Of a DNA stretch of 64,000 bases, positions 37,201 to 50,443 are shown one piece after another (position 1 is the stretch's first letter; the number at the start of each line of letters is the position of its first letter). Source of the stretch: Rotaria macrura (taxonomy: Eukaryota; Rotifera; Eurotatoria; Philodinida; Philodinidae). The stretch is taken from positions 1-64,000 of the forward strand of contig OENT01000164.1 in assembly GCA_900239685.1 (NCBI GenBank). Direction: 5' to 3'. The notes beneath the pieces were generated by a model. The model made no database searches. It saw only the letters and a program-made list of their open reading frames with translations, and was not told the origin of the DNA. Both the position numbers and the translations under genes were made by a program.

Positions 37201-40200
37201 CACATCAAGTTCTTTTGATAATATTCTATGATTACAATTCTATTTAAATAGCAAGCAGCTATGGTACATGCTCGACATGATTCTCGTTTTAATTATCCAT
37301 CTCAAGTGGGTCTTAATACTTATGCTAAACTAACATTATCGTTTCTTTCTGACATGGTATACAATGTGATTTCTTTAATCTTTCTTCTTACATCTATCTT
37401 CGTTTGTCTCTCTTAAAGGAATCTCGTTCGACAAAGACGATTGCTCGTAGTTTCGTCCCTGATTTTAATCAAACAATCGATTTTTCTATTCCATTAATAT
37501 GGACTGATCATCGTAATCAATCGATATCTCTCGCTGAAATGTTTGAACATGGTCAATTAAAAATTGATATTTATCATCAAATGAACTCCGATTCTCATAA
37601 AACAAAGCAATCGTTCGATATTCATTTATGTTATTGTATAATTCAATTGAAACAAATGATTATACGACATACAGGTTATTTTCATAAACTCTTCGAAGTG
37701 AATCAAACGCGTTTTTATTTTCAAAATAGGAATCAAAGGATGGTTTCCATTGGCAAGTGCAGATAGTGTTGTTACATCGGAAATTTCTTCGGATCCCATC
37801 AAAAATTCTGTGGGTGGCATTGAATTGTTAATTCGTTTTGCACAACAAGATGATCGCCGTCGTATGATGGACTCAGCAAAAAACCTTGGCTGGTTGGATG
37901 ACAACTATGCCGATGAAGAAAATTTTCTTGAAGGTAATTTTTGGCTTCTGGGAAACACTAACAGAACTTGTTGATGTCGATGATCTAGTCGAAAGCACAC
38001 TATTTTATTTGATGTGAAAATGATGTCGTATACAATTATACAAGATCTAAAATATTTCTGCCATAATTTTTATTCATCATTGAATGTCTTATATTTCGGC
38101 GTATTATTATCTAAGTTATGTATTATTTCGTGATCATTTCAAATTTTAATGGGTTCAGTACTTCTGTGTTTTTTAAAATATTCAGTAGTCCTATTGAAAT
38201 GAAATTTTACTAACTACAAATTATCATTATAGAATTATTGATGAAGTTATATTAATACTATTCGTAAAAGATTAAAAATTTGTTCGTTGTTCGAATCCAT
38301 TGAGATATTTTTAGCGGCAGTAAACATGATAGACTTATAGATTCTCGTAAAATTTCAACCGAACATTAAGGAAGGATAATATCTGAAGAATTTTCAAACT
38401 GAAGCAGAGTTAAATAGAGGTTTTTAAATAGATTATAGACAAGTACTGATAGGTGTATCACATCAAATTTTTAAGAGAAAGTTCATGCAGTATGATGACT
38501 AACTGTTCAACCTTTACTTCGTCGGCCGTTTCATAGAATCTGTTCTTTTTACATTTCGGTGTGATGTACCAAAATTTGCTCTATAGCATAAACGATCGAA
38601 TGCGAAAAATACGTTATCTATTTTCATTTGTTTCTTTTTGTTTTCGTATAGATCAAAAGGATCTTGGATGTCTACTAAAAATATCCATCGATCGTATTCA
38701 ATTTCCTGTTCAACTTATATCACAAATGGATAAAGATCGTTTAAGTATTTTTGCACAATATCGATTCTATGATAAAAGTAATGAGAGGTGAATATTTTGC
38801 TTCGTAGAAATTCACGTGTTCCTTATTTCTAGTGCCAATTATAACTAGAAGAAAAAAGGCAATCATCGATAGACAGAATGTCATATGTGAACTTCAATTT
38901 AATAAAGAACATCTATTTTTATGTAGCGAACCATTTCTATGGTATTTACGTGAAGAAAAATTAGAAATACAGATTTGGACAAGTGAAAACGATACTTATG
39001 ATTATTCACAATCATTAGCATCGACAACTGATAAATTTATTGGCTCAATTTATGTCGATTTGAATTTGTTGTGCAATAGAAAAAGAAAATCTCATCGATT
39101 AAGTACAATATTACCATTATTTAAACAAGGCATAAAAGATTTCACCGATGCATGTGTACAATTACATGTTGCCATTGATAAATCGAAAGATTTCAATGAA
39201 CTAAGGGTATAGGCAATTGTTTTTTGAAATGAATTTCACTAAAAACTAGATGATTTTGAATCTTCGTTTTTGTTCTCATCCTTGTCATACAATATTTGTG
39301 ATATTGATATTAGTTTGTATAGATAGAATCGTTTGAAGAATCGATACGGATCCGTTAAGCTGATACGTATTGTCTAACAACCAACCAGTAAAATATGACT
39401 GAATTTCAGAACTTTTATTGAAAAAATAATTAGCAAAATGTAATGATTTCTTGAATTAACAAGAAGATTCAGTGGGAATCCGATCGAACTTCATCTTTCA
39501 ATCTTTGTCGATTTCTCTTGTAAAACAATTGATGAAATTTCGTTTGAATATTGTTCTATAATATCAAAGTTTCAAGAAACAAGCGAAAGCTCTATCGATG
39601 GATTTTCTCTAATGAACCTTTCTAGAATCACACACATTTCGGTAATAATTTTCAAATAATTTCACTTGAGTACGTAGTTTGGTTCGAACAAAGATAATCT
39701 CCCTGTTATAGTATCGGTCTTTCAATCGAACTTGGTCTGTTATGTTTTTACATCTTTACTGATGAAATATTTAAATCGTAGAATAAATCTTCGACTTAAT
39801 TTTCCAGCAAACATCTATAGATAAATATATTTTCAAAGTAAGACCGAATGAATTTTTCGATTATTCTTTCCAATTGTTTTTATTCATTCAATAAGTGAAA
39901 GAAAGACACGATATGAAAAAATTCTTATGCCTAAAAATTCTATTTCAACAGACTATAACAGATGCTACTGATAGATTATTAAAAAATTTCAGATTATAAC
40001 ATAATCGTGGCTTCTCTATCGAATATTCGCTTGATTTAGTAAAACGATTTGATAGATTGAACGAATCTGCCTATGATTATCATAGTTTTTATTCTAAAGT
40101 ATGTGTGTTCTAGAGTCGAGATGGTATGGATACATCGAATGATGTTGAACTCGATTCTTACTTAGAAAATCGTCACTTAAATTTAATCAGTAACGATCGT

Positions 40201-43200
40201 GCACTACGTTCGGTAACAAATAATATTTTCTCGGTTCTTATCCATATTGAACAAGCAGCACACTTGCCAAATATCTACTGTCAAAAGGAGTAAATCTATT
40301 CGTTTTCATTGTCATCTAAATCCATTGTGATTTATTTTATATTTCATTAGAAGTAATCATGTTCCACCAAATCCATATGTAACCTATTCAACAGCGGATT
40401 CAAATCATTTGTGTCGTACGCCAGTATTAACATTAACTAAGAAACCTCTCTGGAATTATCAACAATCAGCTAAATTATCTATTGAACATTTATTTAATGA
40501 CAAAAAAGTATTTATTCTTAAAGTATGGCATAAAATAAATGCTGACATTGAATCGATTCCAGGTAAAAATAAATGTGAAAACTTTGGACTTATGTCCGAG
40601 AGTTATGTGTACTTCAAAAAGTGAATGAGACAAATCAGTCATTCTAGAATGTGTGCACGGAAGAAGTATCTTGGTAAACCTTTTTTGGGAAACTCCAAAA
40701 CTACTGATCATATCAGACATATCTATCCGATTTCGTTTCTAGATGCAGTTTTTGTGCATTTGAGACCTTTTTGCAGCCAATGTTTTGTTAGAAAGCTGCG
40801 ATTTGGTTCAAAACTAATATCAGATTCGGAATCAGCGTTAAAAACTGAGTCAATTTTTATACGTTGTGGATAATTCTGAGAAAAAAGGTTTTTTTTGAAA
40901 AAATCCCTGTACCCCACCTCAGGGATTACTTGGTGAAAAATGACAATTTTTTCGATAACTCAGCCATTTCTTGCCGGATCCTTCTCATCTTCGAACTCGA
41001 CCGAGATATTCATCAGACAATTCTGTGCACAAAATTTCAGCTCAATCGAATATATTTGTAAAGAGTTATCGTGTTAACGGCCGGATACACTGACCGATTC
41101 TAGAGTGTACTCACTTTTTGAGTACACAACAAAAATAATTCATTAAATTAAACAATTATCATCTACTTCTATTTGTCTCGCATAGAAAAATCAGGTGATA
41201 AAGTTCTTGGTTTCGTTTCTATCGATTTAAGTCCACTATTATCTGGTTTACAACAAATATCAGGATGGTACAATATAGTTGATACAATCGGAAATGTTCA
41301 AGGACAATTAAAAATTAGTATTATACCACAAGAAGATCTTTTCGAATTTAAACGTATGAAATATAATTCTCAACAAAATCAACCAAAACTTGATTCAAAT
41401 CGTTCGACATCAACGAGAACTGGCACAGTACCATCATTGAATATGAATGATCTTTCAGCGAGATCGGTAAGTATTTTTTACTAACATTGAGATTTATTGA
41501 TATTAGAAGTTTTTCTTTATAGAGTAATATACCATCAACAAGCCTTAATTCGTCAATGATTGATGATGAATCTAATAAACCCTCGTATTTGATGAATAAT
41601 CTTAGGTAAATAAAAAAAAATAAGAATCTCACTTTGACGAAGATTATTTCTTTCTAGACGTCAACTAGGTGAACTTGATGTTATAACCGAACGTTTAAAG
41701 GCTCGCTATAATTCTACTTCGGAAGTATCATCAGCAGTGACAACAAGTCGAACTAGTTGTGCACCATCAATTTCAACCATAATCTCAGCTCAATTACCAG
41801 TAACTACAGATCTTATACGTCAACATACAGATTCAACGGCAACTATTCAACGAGATTTACTAGAACAATTTCCTGAATCATTAAGCGGTAAACCAATAAT
41901 TAGTAATGGTCTCAATGTAACAGACGTACTTTCATTACATAACGATCAAATACGTCTCGTACAAGAGCTCATGACAAAAGCCAATCATTTACTTGAAACA
42001 TCAAAAGATTTTTTCGACAAACCTCCGAGTGTACCACCAATACAACCTATAACTTCGACTATGATTGAAAAAACATCTATTCGAACATTGTCACCATCAC
42101 CACCACCAATATTATCGAACTCTAATATAGCAGACGATTTTCACATACAAGACAGTACATCTAATGTTGATACAATTAATGAAAATATCAAGTAAGTTTT
42201 TCAAGATGAATAACTCTTTTTGTTGTTATTCAAAAAAATTTATAAATATACAGATTAATACGAATAACAACAAGATGTACGATAGAATAATCAGAGATTT
42301 TTTTACCGGTAGTTTCGATAGTTAGTTTTCTCTTTTGAATTTCAACGGAAACAGTCTCATGAGATCAATATTGCATGAGAGAATTTCGTCTAAGTGATAG
42401 ACTGAAGCAAGCTTTTCTGAATAGTTTCAATTACTTTCATTTAAAAATTGCTTTTATTATGATTAAGTGCTCTGCACGAAGAAACTTTGTTTTACTCTTA
42501 TATGGTTGATTCATGATATTGTCATGCTTAGCAAATAATTAATGAAAGTACAAAATATAGAAATAAGAATGATTATCATTGAACGTTTGATTTTGAAATT
42601 TTTTATGAAGTCAAAAATAGATGATTACTTAATTTTTTGGGTATGATTAGAATGAGGTGCTAAAACAATATTGAGAATCTAACGAATTAGTCGATTAGAA
42701 AATGTGAATGAAATTAAAAATTTTGATTGATGCATATTTCTAGATGACATTCAATCTCTACGTGTTCTGATGAGTTAAATTTATTCTTCATTGTGATGTA
42801 ATGGATGATGTATGCATAAAGTCAACACGATTCCTAAATTTCAATGTTTGCTTTTTTCAAAAGCAACTATTACTTCTAAAAAAATGCTAGGATACATTTC
42901 AGTATAATCGGTTACTATTTTTAATTAAGAGACCAACATATCCACAAGTGTCTACTAGGTCTCGCTTTCTTATTGTACTACTATTTGTGTTTCGATTGTA
43001 ACTTTCATTAAAAAAATTACTTCTACACGCAAATGTCATGGGAAAAATGTCGTGTCAAGATCATTTTTGATAGAGTCTATTTAATTAATAAATACTTCCC
43101 GAATAACATGTGGTCATCAATCACTTTCAAGGGTTTATTTTCTCCCGAATAAACGATAAACCAATAGATTATTGGTATGCGCGAATCTAACAAACATTCT

Positions 43201-44928
43201 AATAAGCTATGCAAAAGTCTTTGTAAAAATGTAAAAATGTCTTAGACTGTGTGTCTAACTTATAAACCAATCAAATCTTTTTTATTGGAAAGACCAAAGT
43301 CTGAACAATAAATTTTCTACCAGACATATTTTCACAAAAACGAATCTTAGAAGGACAAAAAAGTCAAAACTCTACATAAAAATTTAGAGAATCAAAATAT
43401 TTGTCGATATCAAAATTGGTAAAAGTTGTAGATTCATTCTTGAATCTTAAACCAAAAACGTTTTAAACATGAATTTTTTTGTAAGAGCAAATCTTTTGCA
43501 CAAAAACTATCACTTCGCAAGATAATCATCCATTGTCTTCGAAAATCACGTATGAACTCAATTTAGTCTGTGTTATTTGTTCAAAATACGTCAGATGGTT
43601 GAAATTATCCAGAAAGCAATAATTCAAAAACTTTTTTTATCGTTGCACAATGCCCACGTACTACGAACTACGAAGTTATTTAGTCTCTTTTAGAGAAGAA
43701 CATATTTTGGTACAAAACACCAAGAGTAAATTTAACTTCCAATATACCAATGGAAAAGAACACTATTGATGCTACAGAAATTATCATTTAAAGTGTTTTC
43801 TTCTTTATCGTCTGATTAAAAAAAAATAATAGAAAATAGAAAACAATGTTGCTCGATAGTGTAGTTGCAAGGACGCTTTAAGAAGTGTTTAACTTTTGAC
43901 TTTTTCTCCTTCTCAGATTCGTTTTGAGAAAATATGTCTGGTAGAAAATTTATTGTTCAGACTTTGGTCTTTCCAATAAAAAAGATTTGATTGGTTTATA
44001 AGTTAGACACACAGTCTAAGACATTTTTACATTTTTACAAAGAGTTTTGCATTGCTTGTTAGTCAATTAAATAAATATTTTGTTTTATTTTAAAAGAAAC
44101 CAAAATAGTCATTCATTCGAACAAGATCATCGAAATGATTCAATAATTTGGTCTGACGATGAAGATGATCATGAACATGATGAAAGTTTTCTACCCATTG
44201 GTCTTCCACCGACATACCATCGTTCAATAAAACCAACGGTTGTTTCACCATCAGTGCTTATTGATGAAAATTCAACACATCTGGAACAACAGGGCGATAT
44301 CGATGTTGTTCACATTAGACCATTGAATAATCTATCTGCTTTTAATTTTGATTGTCAACAAATGAATGCTGAACGACTCAATGGTTTAAAATTCAGTTTC
44401 TGAAATGGAAAAATTCTTTTCGAATATTCATTTTAGGTTCTTTGACAAACGATTGCCATACAGAGTTATCACGTCAAGATGTATATTCTCCTGATGTAGA
44501 AACGAACCACAAGCAAAGTCAATGTAGGCATTCACCTGATTGTCGATCACCTGAACAGCAATCATGCAGTTCGGATGAATCTGCCGTAGATGATACGAAC
44601 GTAGAAACGAAACCAATCGATTTACCTTCACGTAAGACAACCCTACCAAATTTTTTCCCATCAAACCGTGAAATGGAAGTGTCCATGAAACAAATATCAC
44701 AAGCTTTAACAACATCAGTAAATTATTTTTCTCTTTCTAAATTTTTATACTTAATCACTAATGACTTTTTTCTTCGTACTTCTACTTTTCTTTGAATAGA
44801 CAAGAAATGCATCGTCCAGTAGTCTAATAAAAACAATAAACGAGCGATTTCATAGTAAATTACCATCTGAATTAATCAATACAAAACGAATCGAACAAAT
44901 ATTTCAAGCAAAATATCCTTCAAATTGA
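31286..44928 (+). CDS. C2CD3: C2 domain-containing protein 3, centriole elongation factor
   Basis: Twenty-seven exons join in phase to 2162 residues (human about 2350). Exon starts are 31286, 31476, 31756, 31921, 32158, 32326, 32534, 33222, 33467, 34191, 34985, 35728, 35889, 37100, 37252, 37419, 37730, 38652, 38833, 40114, 40351, 41186, 41523, 41658, 44097, 44437 and 44800. The N-terminal C2 domain carries TSLPPCVEGPVYA and VAWWGE. Later C2 domains show YYIEYQFPVV, VVCWGSSTPRFNFQQ, FYVSFKDKQISRVLL, LLAMGTADQVTAVQ, GWFPLAS...VGGIELLIRFAQQDD and DLSPLLSGLQQISGWYN, in the same order as the vertebrate protein. It acts at the distal end of the mother centriole, needed for distal appendages and ciliogenesis. 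The last intron-rich third is less conserved. Long introns: 34301-34984, 36090-37099, 37934-38651, 39207-40113, 40563-41185 and 42192-44096; the last two carry MITE-like insertions. No frameshift or premature stop was needed. Confidence 0.93.
34525..34548. repeat. (AT)n microsatellite in C2CD3 intron
   Basis: Twelve AT units lie inside the 684-bp intron between exons 10 and 11. Confidence 0.9.
40606..41128. mobile_element. MITE-like element in C2CD3 intron
   Basis: The ends are inverted repeats: TGTGTACTTCAAAAAGTGA (40606-40624) and TCACTTTTTGAGTACACA (41111-41128), matching with one extra base. A second, subterminal pair around CTAGAAT (about 40647 and 41098) extends the symmetry. The 523-bp interior is less AT-rich than the host intron, contains a CCCTG/CAGGG hairpin near 40906 and has no transposase. 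I see no clear target site duplication. It lies in the intron 3' of the exon ending at 40562, well away from the splice sites. Confidence 0.72.
43209..44052. mobile_element. foldback/MITE element with ~160-bp inverted ends in C2CD3 intron
   Basis: The arms at about 43211-43371 and 43891-44050 are reverse complements over about 160 bp. Over the outer 125 bp they are almost identical, including GTCTTAGACTGTGTGTCTAA and the AACCAATCAAATCTTTTTTA segment. The middle 520 bp is AT-rich and non-coding. Size, long terminal inverted repeats and lack of a gene fit a non-autonomous DNA transposon. The high arm identity implies a young insertion or arm correction. The element ends about 45 bp before the next exon (44097), so that exon's branch point must lie in the remaining gap or in the element. 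Confidence 0.85.
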
Positions 44929-45133
44929 AATCATATTTCTTACAGTGATAATTTACGTTTCCTTTTCTTTCTCTTGTCTATATCAAGTTCAGATATAAGT
45001 ATGTCTGTTTTAAAAATATAATTGTAGACATAGTTTTTCTTTTCTTTTGTTCATTGTATTTTTTAAAAACATTTAATCCAATTGATTGTAATGATTACTG
45101 TTTTTCATTCTTCAGATATGAGTATTACTCAAT

Positions 45134-45736
45134 ATGGAGATGCCACCAATACATATGTGTGCTTTTCTAAATCATGAAAATGCACGTTTAAAAACCAAAA
45201 TAGTCGATCTTAAAAATCGTATAGCTCATCTTGAAAGAATCGTTGGAGAGAGAAATCTTGATCATGTTCATTCATGTTCAATATCATGTCAAACAGATAT
45301 CGCTGTTCAACCTCGTCCGAATCGAGCAGTGAGATTACCTTCAGATGAACAATTACGTTTACATCGTCTTCTAAAAGCTCAAAACGACTTAATAAAAAAA
45401 TATGAAGATGAAGCAACACTGGATCGACAAAAATCACCTTCACCCAGACTTATTAATGAATACGAACGACGTTTGATGCAATGTGAAAGAGAAAAAGAAC
45501 AAGCAGAAAACCGTGCTATGTGTGCTCAAAAACGTATGGAAAAATTCGAAGAACGTTATCAACGCATGAAGAAAGAATTAAGTGCACTGGATGGAAATTT
45601 TTTCGATGAAATTGAAGATTTAAAAGTGGCTTTGCAACAGGCCAATGCTCTCAATCGTGAATACGAAAAAACAGTACAAATGTTGAGTCATCGTCTTGGT
45701 ATTCCTTATCCAACACCAGCACATAAGCCAAAATAA
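45134..45736 (+). CDS. short stand-alone protein like the CEP290 C-terminus
   Basis: A single-exon frame of 200 residues, almost entirely coiled coil. The end KKELSALDGNFFDEIEDLK followed by MLSHRLGI corresponds to the last coiled-coil block of CEP290, as I recall it. CEP290 is a transition-zone and centriolar satellite protein of about 2480 residues; only its last ~8% is represented here. A stop codon (TGA at 45119) precedes the ATG in frame, and a good acceptor (TTCTTCAG, to 45115) lies just upstream, so the mRNA may have a non-coding first exon. A short upstream ORF (ATG at 45118) overlaps the start. No other CEP290 exon is visible between C2CD3 and this frame. It could be a truncated duplicate or a gene that was split. 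The frame is intact and the coil heptads look maintained. Confidence 0.72.
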   Translation: MEMPPIHMCAFLNHENARLKTKIVDLKNRIAHLERIVGERNLDHVHSCSISCQTDIAVQPRPNRAVRLPSDEQLRLHRLLKAQNDLIKKYEDEATLDRQKSPSPRLINEYERRLMQCEREKEQAENRAMCAQKRMEKFEERYQRMKKELSALDGNFFDEIEDLKVALQQANALNREYEKTVQMLSHRLGIPYPTPAHKPK

Positions 45737-47607
45737 TACTCACATAGCAATGCTATTTCTAATTAATGCTTTGCTTTAAGAACATTTTTTTAAAATCAAT
45801 ATAAGCATGATTATTTTCTTTTTCGCTAACAAAGAATAGCTGGGAATTCTTGATTGAATCTTCTACAGGAATGATTTACGACGTGCTTAGCCTTCATATA
45901 AGAAAAAGAGTACAATGCTAGAGTACACTACTCAGAAGGGTTATCATGCGCAGTGAAATATATTTTCAATTAAAATTCGTTTTAGTTTGATAGAAATACG
46001 AATTAATTAAAAAGAGTAAGCGATTCAATTTTGAATTTTTCTTGTGTTTTGACAAAGATGTCTAGCGCAATGTCACTTTGAAATTCATCTCATAGATGAA
46101 TCAAATGACTGCGAATAACTTGAAAACATTTGAATCAAATCAAATCAAATCTGACAGTCAACATGTGTACAAAAGAAAACGTTCTTCTCACTTGAGACTT
46201 CTACTAAATCATTATTTGAACGAAAACTCATAAATCAGTTATAGAGACTCCAAATACAAAAATGTCTAACATTCTCTAGTCTCGTGAGACTTCTTTCCGA
46301 GCCTCGTGTAAGCTTTAATCGCGAGTTCGAATTCTCATCGTTGTTTCATTGAGACTTAAAATCACATGGGAAGTTTGTCAACTTCTAATGAATGCATTTT
46401 CTTGGCGAGATCCTATTCGATTATTCGTATTTGAATGCGATAAATGAATCTATTTCTTTTTGTATTTCAAAATTATTAATCCAACACTTTTATTATTGTA
46501 AAATCAGAAAAAAGACTGGTAACTGTTTTTCAAAATGAATTACAAATTAGCTTTAATCACGCAATAGCTTTATTTTGCTAAGACTTGTCTTACAACATTT
46601 GCAAGACATTCTTGTAGGAATTTGAATCATGAGCTTTTAGAAAGAAAAAGAAAAATAAATGCTGATATTGAAAAAATAGTACGAAGCACATTTTTTTCCT
46701 TGCACATGTATTATATACATATGTATATTTATTTATTTAGGTATTTTTACTCCTAATAATCGATAATGATTGAAATGGATTTGTTTTGTAATGAATTTTA
46801 TTAATTGAAATAAAGAAATTATATTTAAGTTAAAGTTGTTTTTATTTCCTCATTTTCTAAGATTTGTATTGTAAAGTAGAGTTCTTCATCTTTGAAAAAG
46901 AACAATGGTATGTTTGATTAAATATAACCAAGCCAGAATAACTAGGCAAACGTAAACAGTACGATATACAATCGCACTGTGTCAAGGAAAAAAAAAGAAA
47001 CGTTGTTGCCACTTAGAAAAGCAATTTATTGTCGGAATTTTAATTGCTTTTGATATCATCAATCTGAAGGAAGTGAGAACATGATGAATATAAAATATGA
47101 CAAAAAGACAATGTCAAGGGTAGCATCAACTTAGAAATCATCAATTATGCTTCTGTTAATATGTATTAGTTAATCATTTTGAACATCTGCAACAATACTT
47201 TAATCAATAGAGACCTTATTGATAATTATAAAGGTAGAAGGGTAAAAAATAGGTCAACTTAGCAACATAACTCTCATTGGTTTGGCTACTAGTAAATGCA
47301 CTGAGAGCACAGAGCTTCAAAAGCAGCAGTATTATTACGATAAGATGAACGGTTCTACAAAACTTTGTTTTCACAATTCATTTGAAGGTTTAATGGTATA
47401 TTTGAATTTTAAAAAAAGAAAATGAAACTTTCGAACGCATTTTTTTCATCATATTTTACTGTTCTTTCTCCTTCTCACCACAAAATTCAATTCGATTACA
47501 AACAAGTTTTTAGCTTTTTTGAATCGAAGAGAAAAATGACGAAAACGTTTTTTTTTTATAACATTTAATCCTACTTAATTATATAAAACATACATGTTCA
47601 TAAATAT
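45737..47607. other. gene-free region between CEP290-like and P2X
   Basis: AT-rich; holds the 3' untranslated regions of two converging genes. A slightly more GC-rich patch at 46280-46345 contains GAGTTCGAATTCTC but does not fold as a tRNA. Nothing else stands out. Confidence 0.45.
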
Positions 47608-50443
47608 TCATAAGAATGTTTCAGTTGTTGGCGATTGAACTTTAGATGGTCGATAAGTAAATAATGAATCATTATCGATAGCTGTATTTTCATATATTTG
47701 TTCATTTAATCCAGTTGTTTTTTCATCTACTTGTGGAGAGTCTTCGTCAACAAACGATATATTTGCTCTATCGTGGGATTCCTTTTCGTCGTTCAGTAAA
47801 TATGCTAATCGCAATGGTCTTTGTTTGTTTGTTATTGAATGTCTTTGCTTAACAGATGATGATGGCGGACTACTAGTGGAAGAATTCGAAGCTAATTTTT
47901 GTTGATGAAAATTTCCAAAAAGATACATCGGTGTTGATTGTGGATTTGTTTCTTTTGATGTAGATGATAGATTATCATATAAATTATTACGTGCAGCGGA
48001 TTCTCGTTGATATTCAGTTTCATTTACATTCTCAGGATTCGATATTACTTCATTATTTTCCGCAGTATGCAAGTCCAATTCATCGGGTTCAAGATTATTT
48101 GAATATCGAGCTGAGTCACTTCTTGTTAAATCTGTCACTCGAGGTTTTCTACTTGATTTTATCAAATTGAGATCAACATCCTGAAATTTTTGTTGACGAT
48201 ATACATCAGATTGACGATGAACATATAAAGCAACTATGTCACATATGAATGTTGCTAAGCCAAGAATACCAATTAGAGAACCAATATTTAATGTTAATGT
48301 TATTACATCGAAACGACCAGCAAGACCGCTCACCTAAAAGAATTAAAATTCGATGTTTATATTGTTTTGGTCATGAACGCATAACATTAGATTACTATAC
48401 TGATGAAAGAAATCTAAGATCCATTACATATGATAGTGAGACGAGTAGTCTACAAGATTTTTATTTTTTTTTGACATCAATCAGTATGGTATCTGCTAGA
48501 ACTAATGTAAAAAAAAGAATAAGTCGACGTTGCACGTAGCATAAACAATATTTTCACATACTTTATTTCTGTGTTGACTGATACGGTATGTGAGATAGTG
48601 CTTAATAAGTGTTATGTAGAAAAATCTCTTGATTACTATTGTTCAATATAGAAGAAAACTGATAATTATTATAATTGTCCTTGACATTTTGCCTTATCAA
48701 TCTTTTTCAATGTTATTATAAGTAGTGTTTACATTTCCTCAATGGAACCTCTTTTAATATAAATCAATCAATGATCTATCCTCAATGTACAAACAAATAA
48801 ATGATTCAGTGATAATTCTTATTTTCTCTTCTATGTCTTAATTTACTTACAGATATAATAAACCGTAGGCCAAATGCTTTTGTCAGTGTTCGATAAGATC
48901 GATTTTGATATTTCCAATGTGATGCAAATCTAATAAAAATAATACAAGAAAACATAATCATTCTTGAACAGTGAAAAAAATGATTTTCATTGGCCGATAT
49001 TAACCGAAAATTAAAACCATGTGAAAACGATTCTTCTTTATATGGTCCATCCAAACGTCCAAATGAATATTCAGGCTTACATAAGTCTAACGCTTTATCT
49101 AAATTACAATCCCAATGTATTTTAACACGTATAACACCACCTAGTCTTAACATTTGTGTTTGCTCAAACGGATCCGATTCAACAATATCAAGTAAAGTTC
49201 CAACACGAAATATGGGACAAGTTGGATGGTCGAAAGGATCATAATTGCATCGTTTTAAATAGCTTGCATTTGCTTGTATATTTTTTCTGATTACTTTAAA
49301 ACGAGGAAATTCAATGAAATTTTTCACAAATATAGTAAAATTTATTGCATCTCTAATGGGATTTGGAATATTGATATCATTTTCAACAGGACACCAACCT
49401 TCTAATTCACATCGACCGTTTAATGATTCAGAACTATTTACTAAACTATTGTTATTTATCAAACAACGACCTAAGAAGAAAATAATACAGCATTGCAATG
49501 AATTTGTAAAACAATAGTTCATTTTTATATACCAGTCCATTTTCCATTAGCCTAAATGAAACACGAATTAAAGCAAAGTTCGAAATGTTAAAAGCAAATA
49601 ACAAAAACTGATCGATAGAAATTACTTTTTGAAAATTTTTATTCTTCGTACAATAAGCGTCAGCTGTACAACTTGACATTTTTTCAAAGGGTGATTCTGA
49701 AAAAAACGAGACAAAATATTCATTCTGTTACGTATTCTGAATCTATTAATACCAGAGCATCGCTTATGCTCTTGATCAGTACGAATGAAATTTGTCATCA
49801 AAAATAATGCATTGTTTTCTTGTGGAGGAACAATATAATCTAAATGTATAACAAAACTAAATTAAATGAGATTCAAAACAGATATATCACTGCTTACCTG
49901 CACCATCGATAACCAAGGTTTGATTTTGACCTGTTTGATTATAACCAATACCCTTTTGAAAATTTGAAAGAATACTTTGTTTTTACTTCTATGATTTTTT
50001 CTTTACTTTAACTTTCAATGTAATCGATGATATAATTGATGTATCTGTTTCTTGATAGCCTTTTTTATGTATCATTAAATATGCAATACCATATATTAAA
50101 ATAAGTAATTGAATAAGACGACACATAAGAGCAACTAGGGAAAAGAAAAAGATGACATTTTTATACATCTTAACGTACCTTAATAGGTACAAAATGTAAT
50201 ACAAAACCAAAAGGAATACAAACGTCTCCTAAGAGATCAATAATTCTATTTTTGATTATATCTATTGTAAATCGTGACAGTTTGAAATGAATTGAACTTA
50301 CTTGAAATCGAATGAATTGTTACAATCTTTGGTGTTTCATATTCATAAATAAAACCACGAAGAACCGATTTAATATTTGAAGGAGAAAAGTATGCTCGCA
50401 ACGGTACACATTGTACCGTTACGACAGATCCTACGTTCGACAT
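47608..50443 (-). CDS. P2RX: P2X purinoceptor (ATP-gated cation channel)
   Basis: Nine exons (50443-50302, 50134-50007, 49952-49898, 49839-49753, 49696-49626, 49551-49533, 49470-49005, 48929-48851, 48333-47608) give 590 residues. The N-terminus has the YETPK kinase-type motif, and TM1 is at about residues 48-70. ATP-contact positions are all present: K88 and K90 (LKVKG), F212-T213 (NFTIFVKN), N321-F322-R323 (GFNFR) and K340 (TLTKAFG). TM2 is at about 358-385, followed by the YxxxK trafficking motif (YRQQK, 394-398). The extracellular loop keeps the cysteine-rich head and ELEGWCPVEND. The channel should be a plasma-membrane trimer opened by extracellular ATP. The tail after TM2 is about 190 residues, as long as that of P2X7 but Ser/Asn-rich and without its cysteine-rich anchor. 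Exon 6 is only 19 bp. I chose the start at MSNVG; an in-frame ATG exists 34 codons upstream. Confidence 0.94.

Noticed and set aside
46280..46345. tRNA-like GAGTTCGAATTCTC patch
   Set aside because: The T-arm-like loop lacks a proper stem, and no A-box or acceptor stem can be built upstream.
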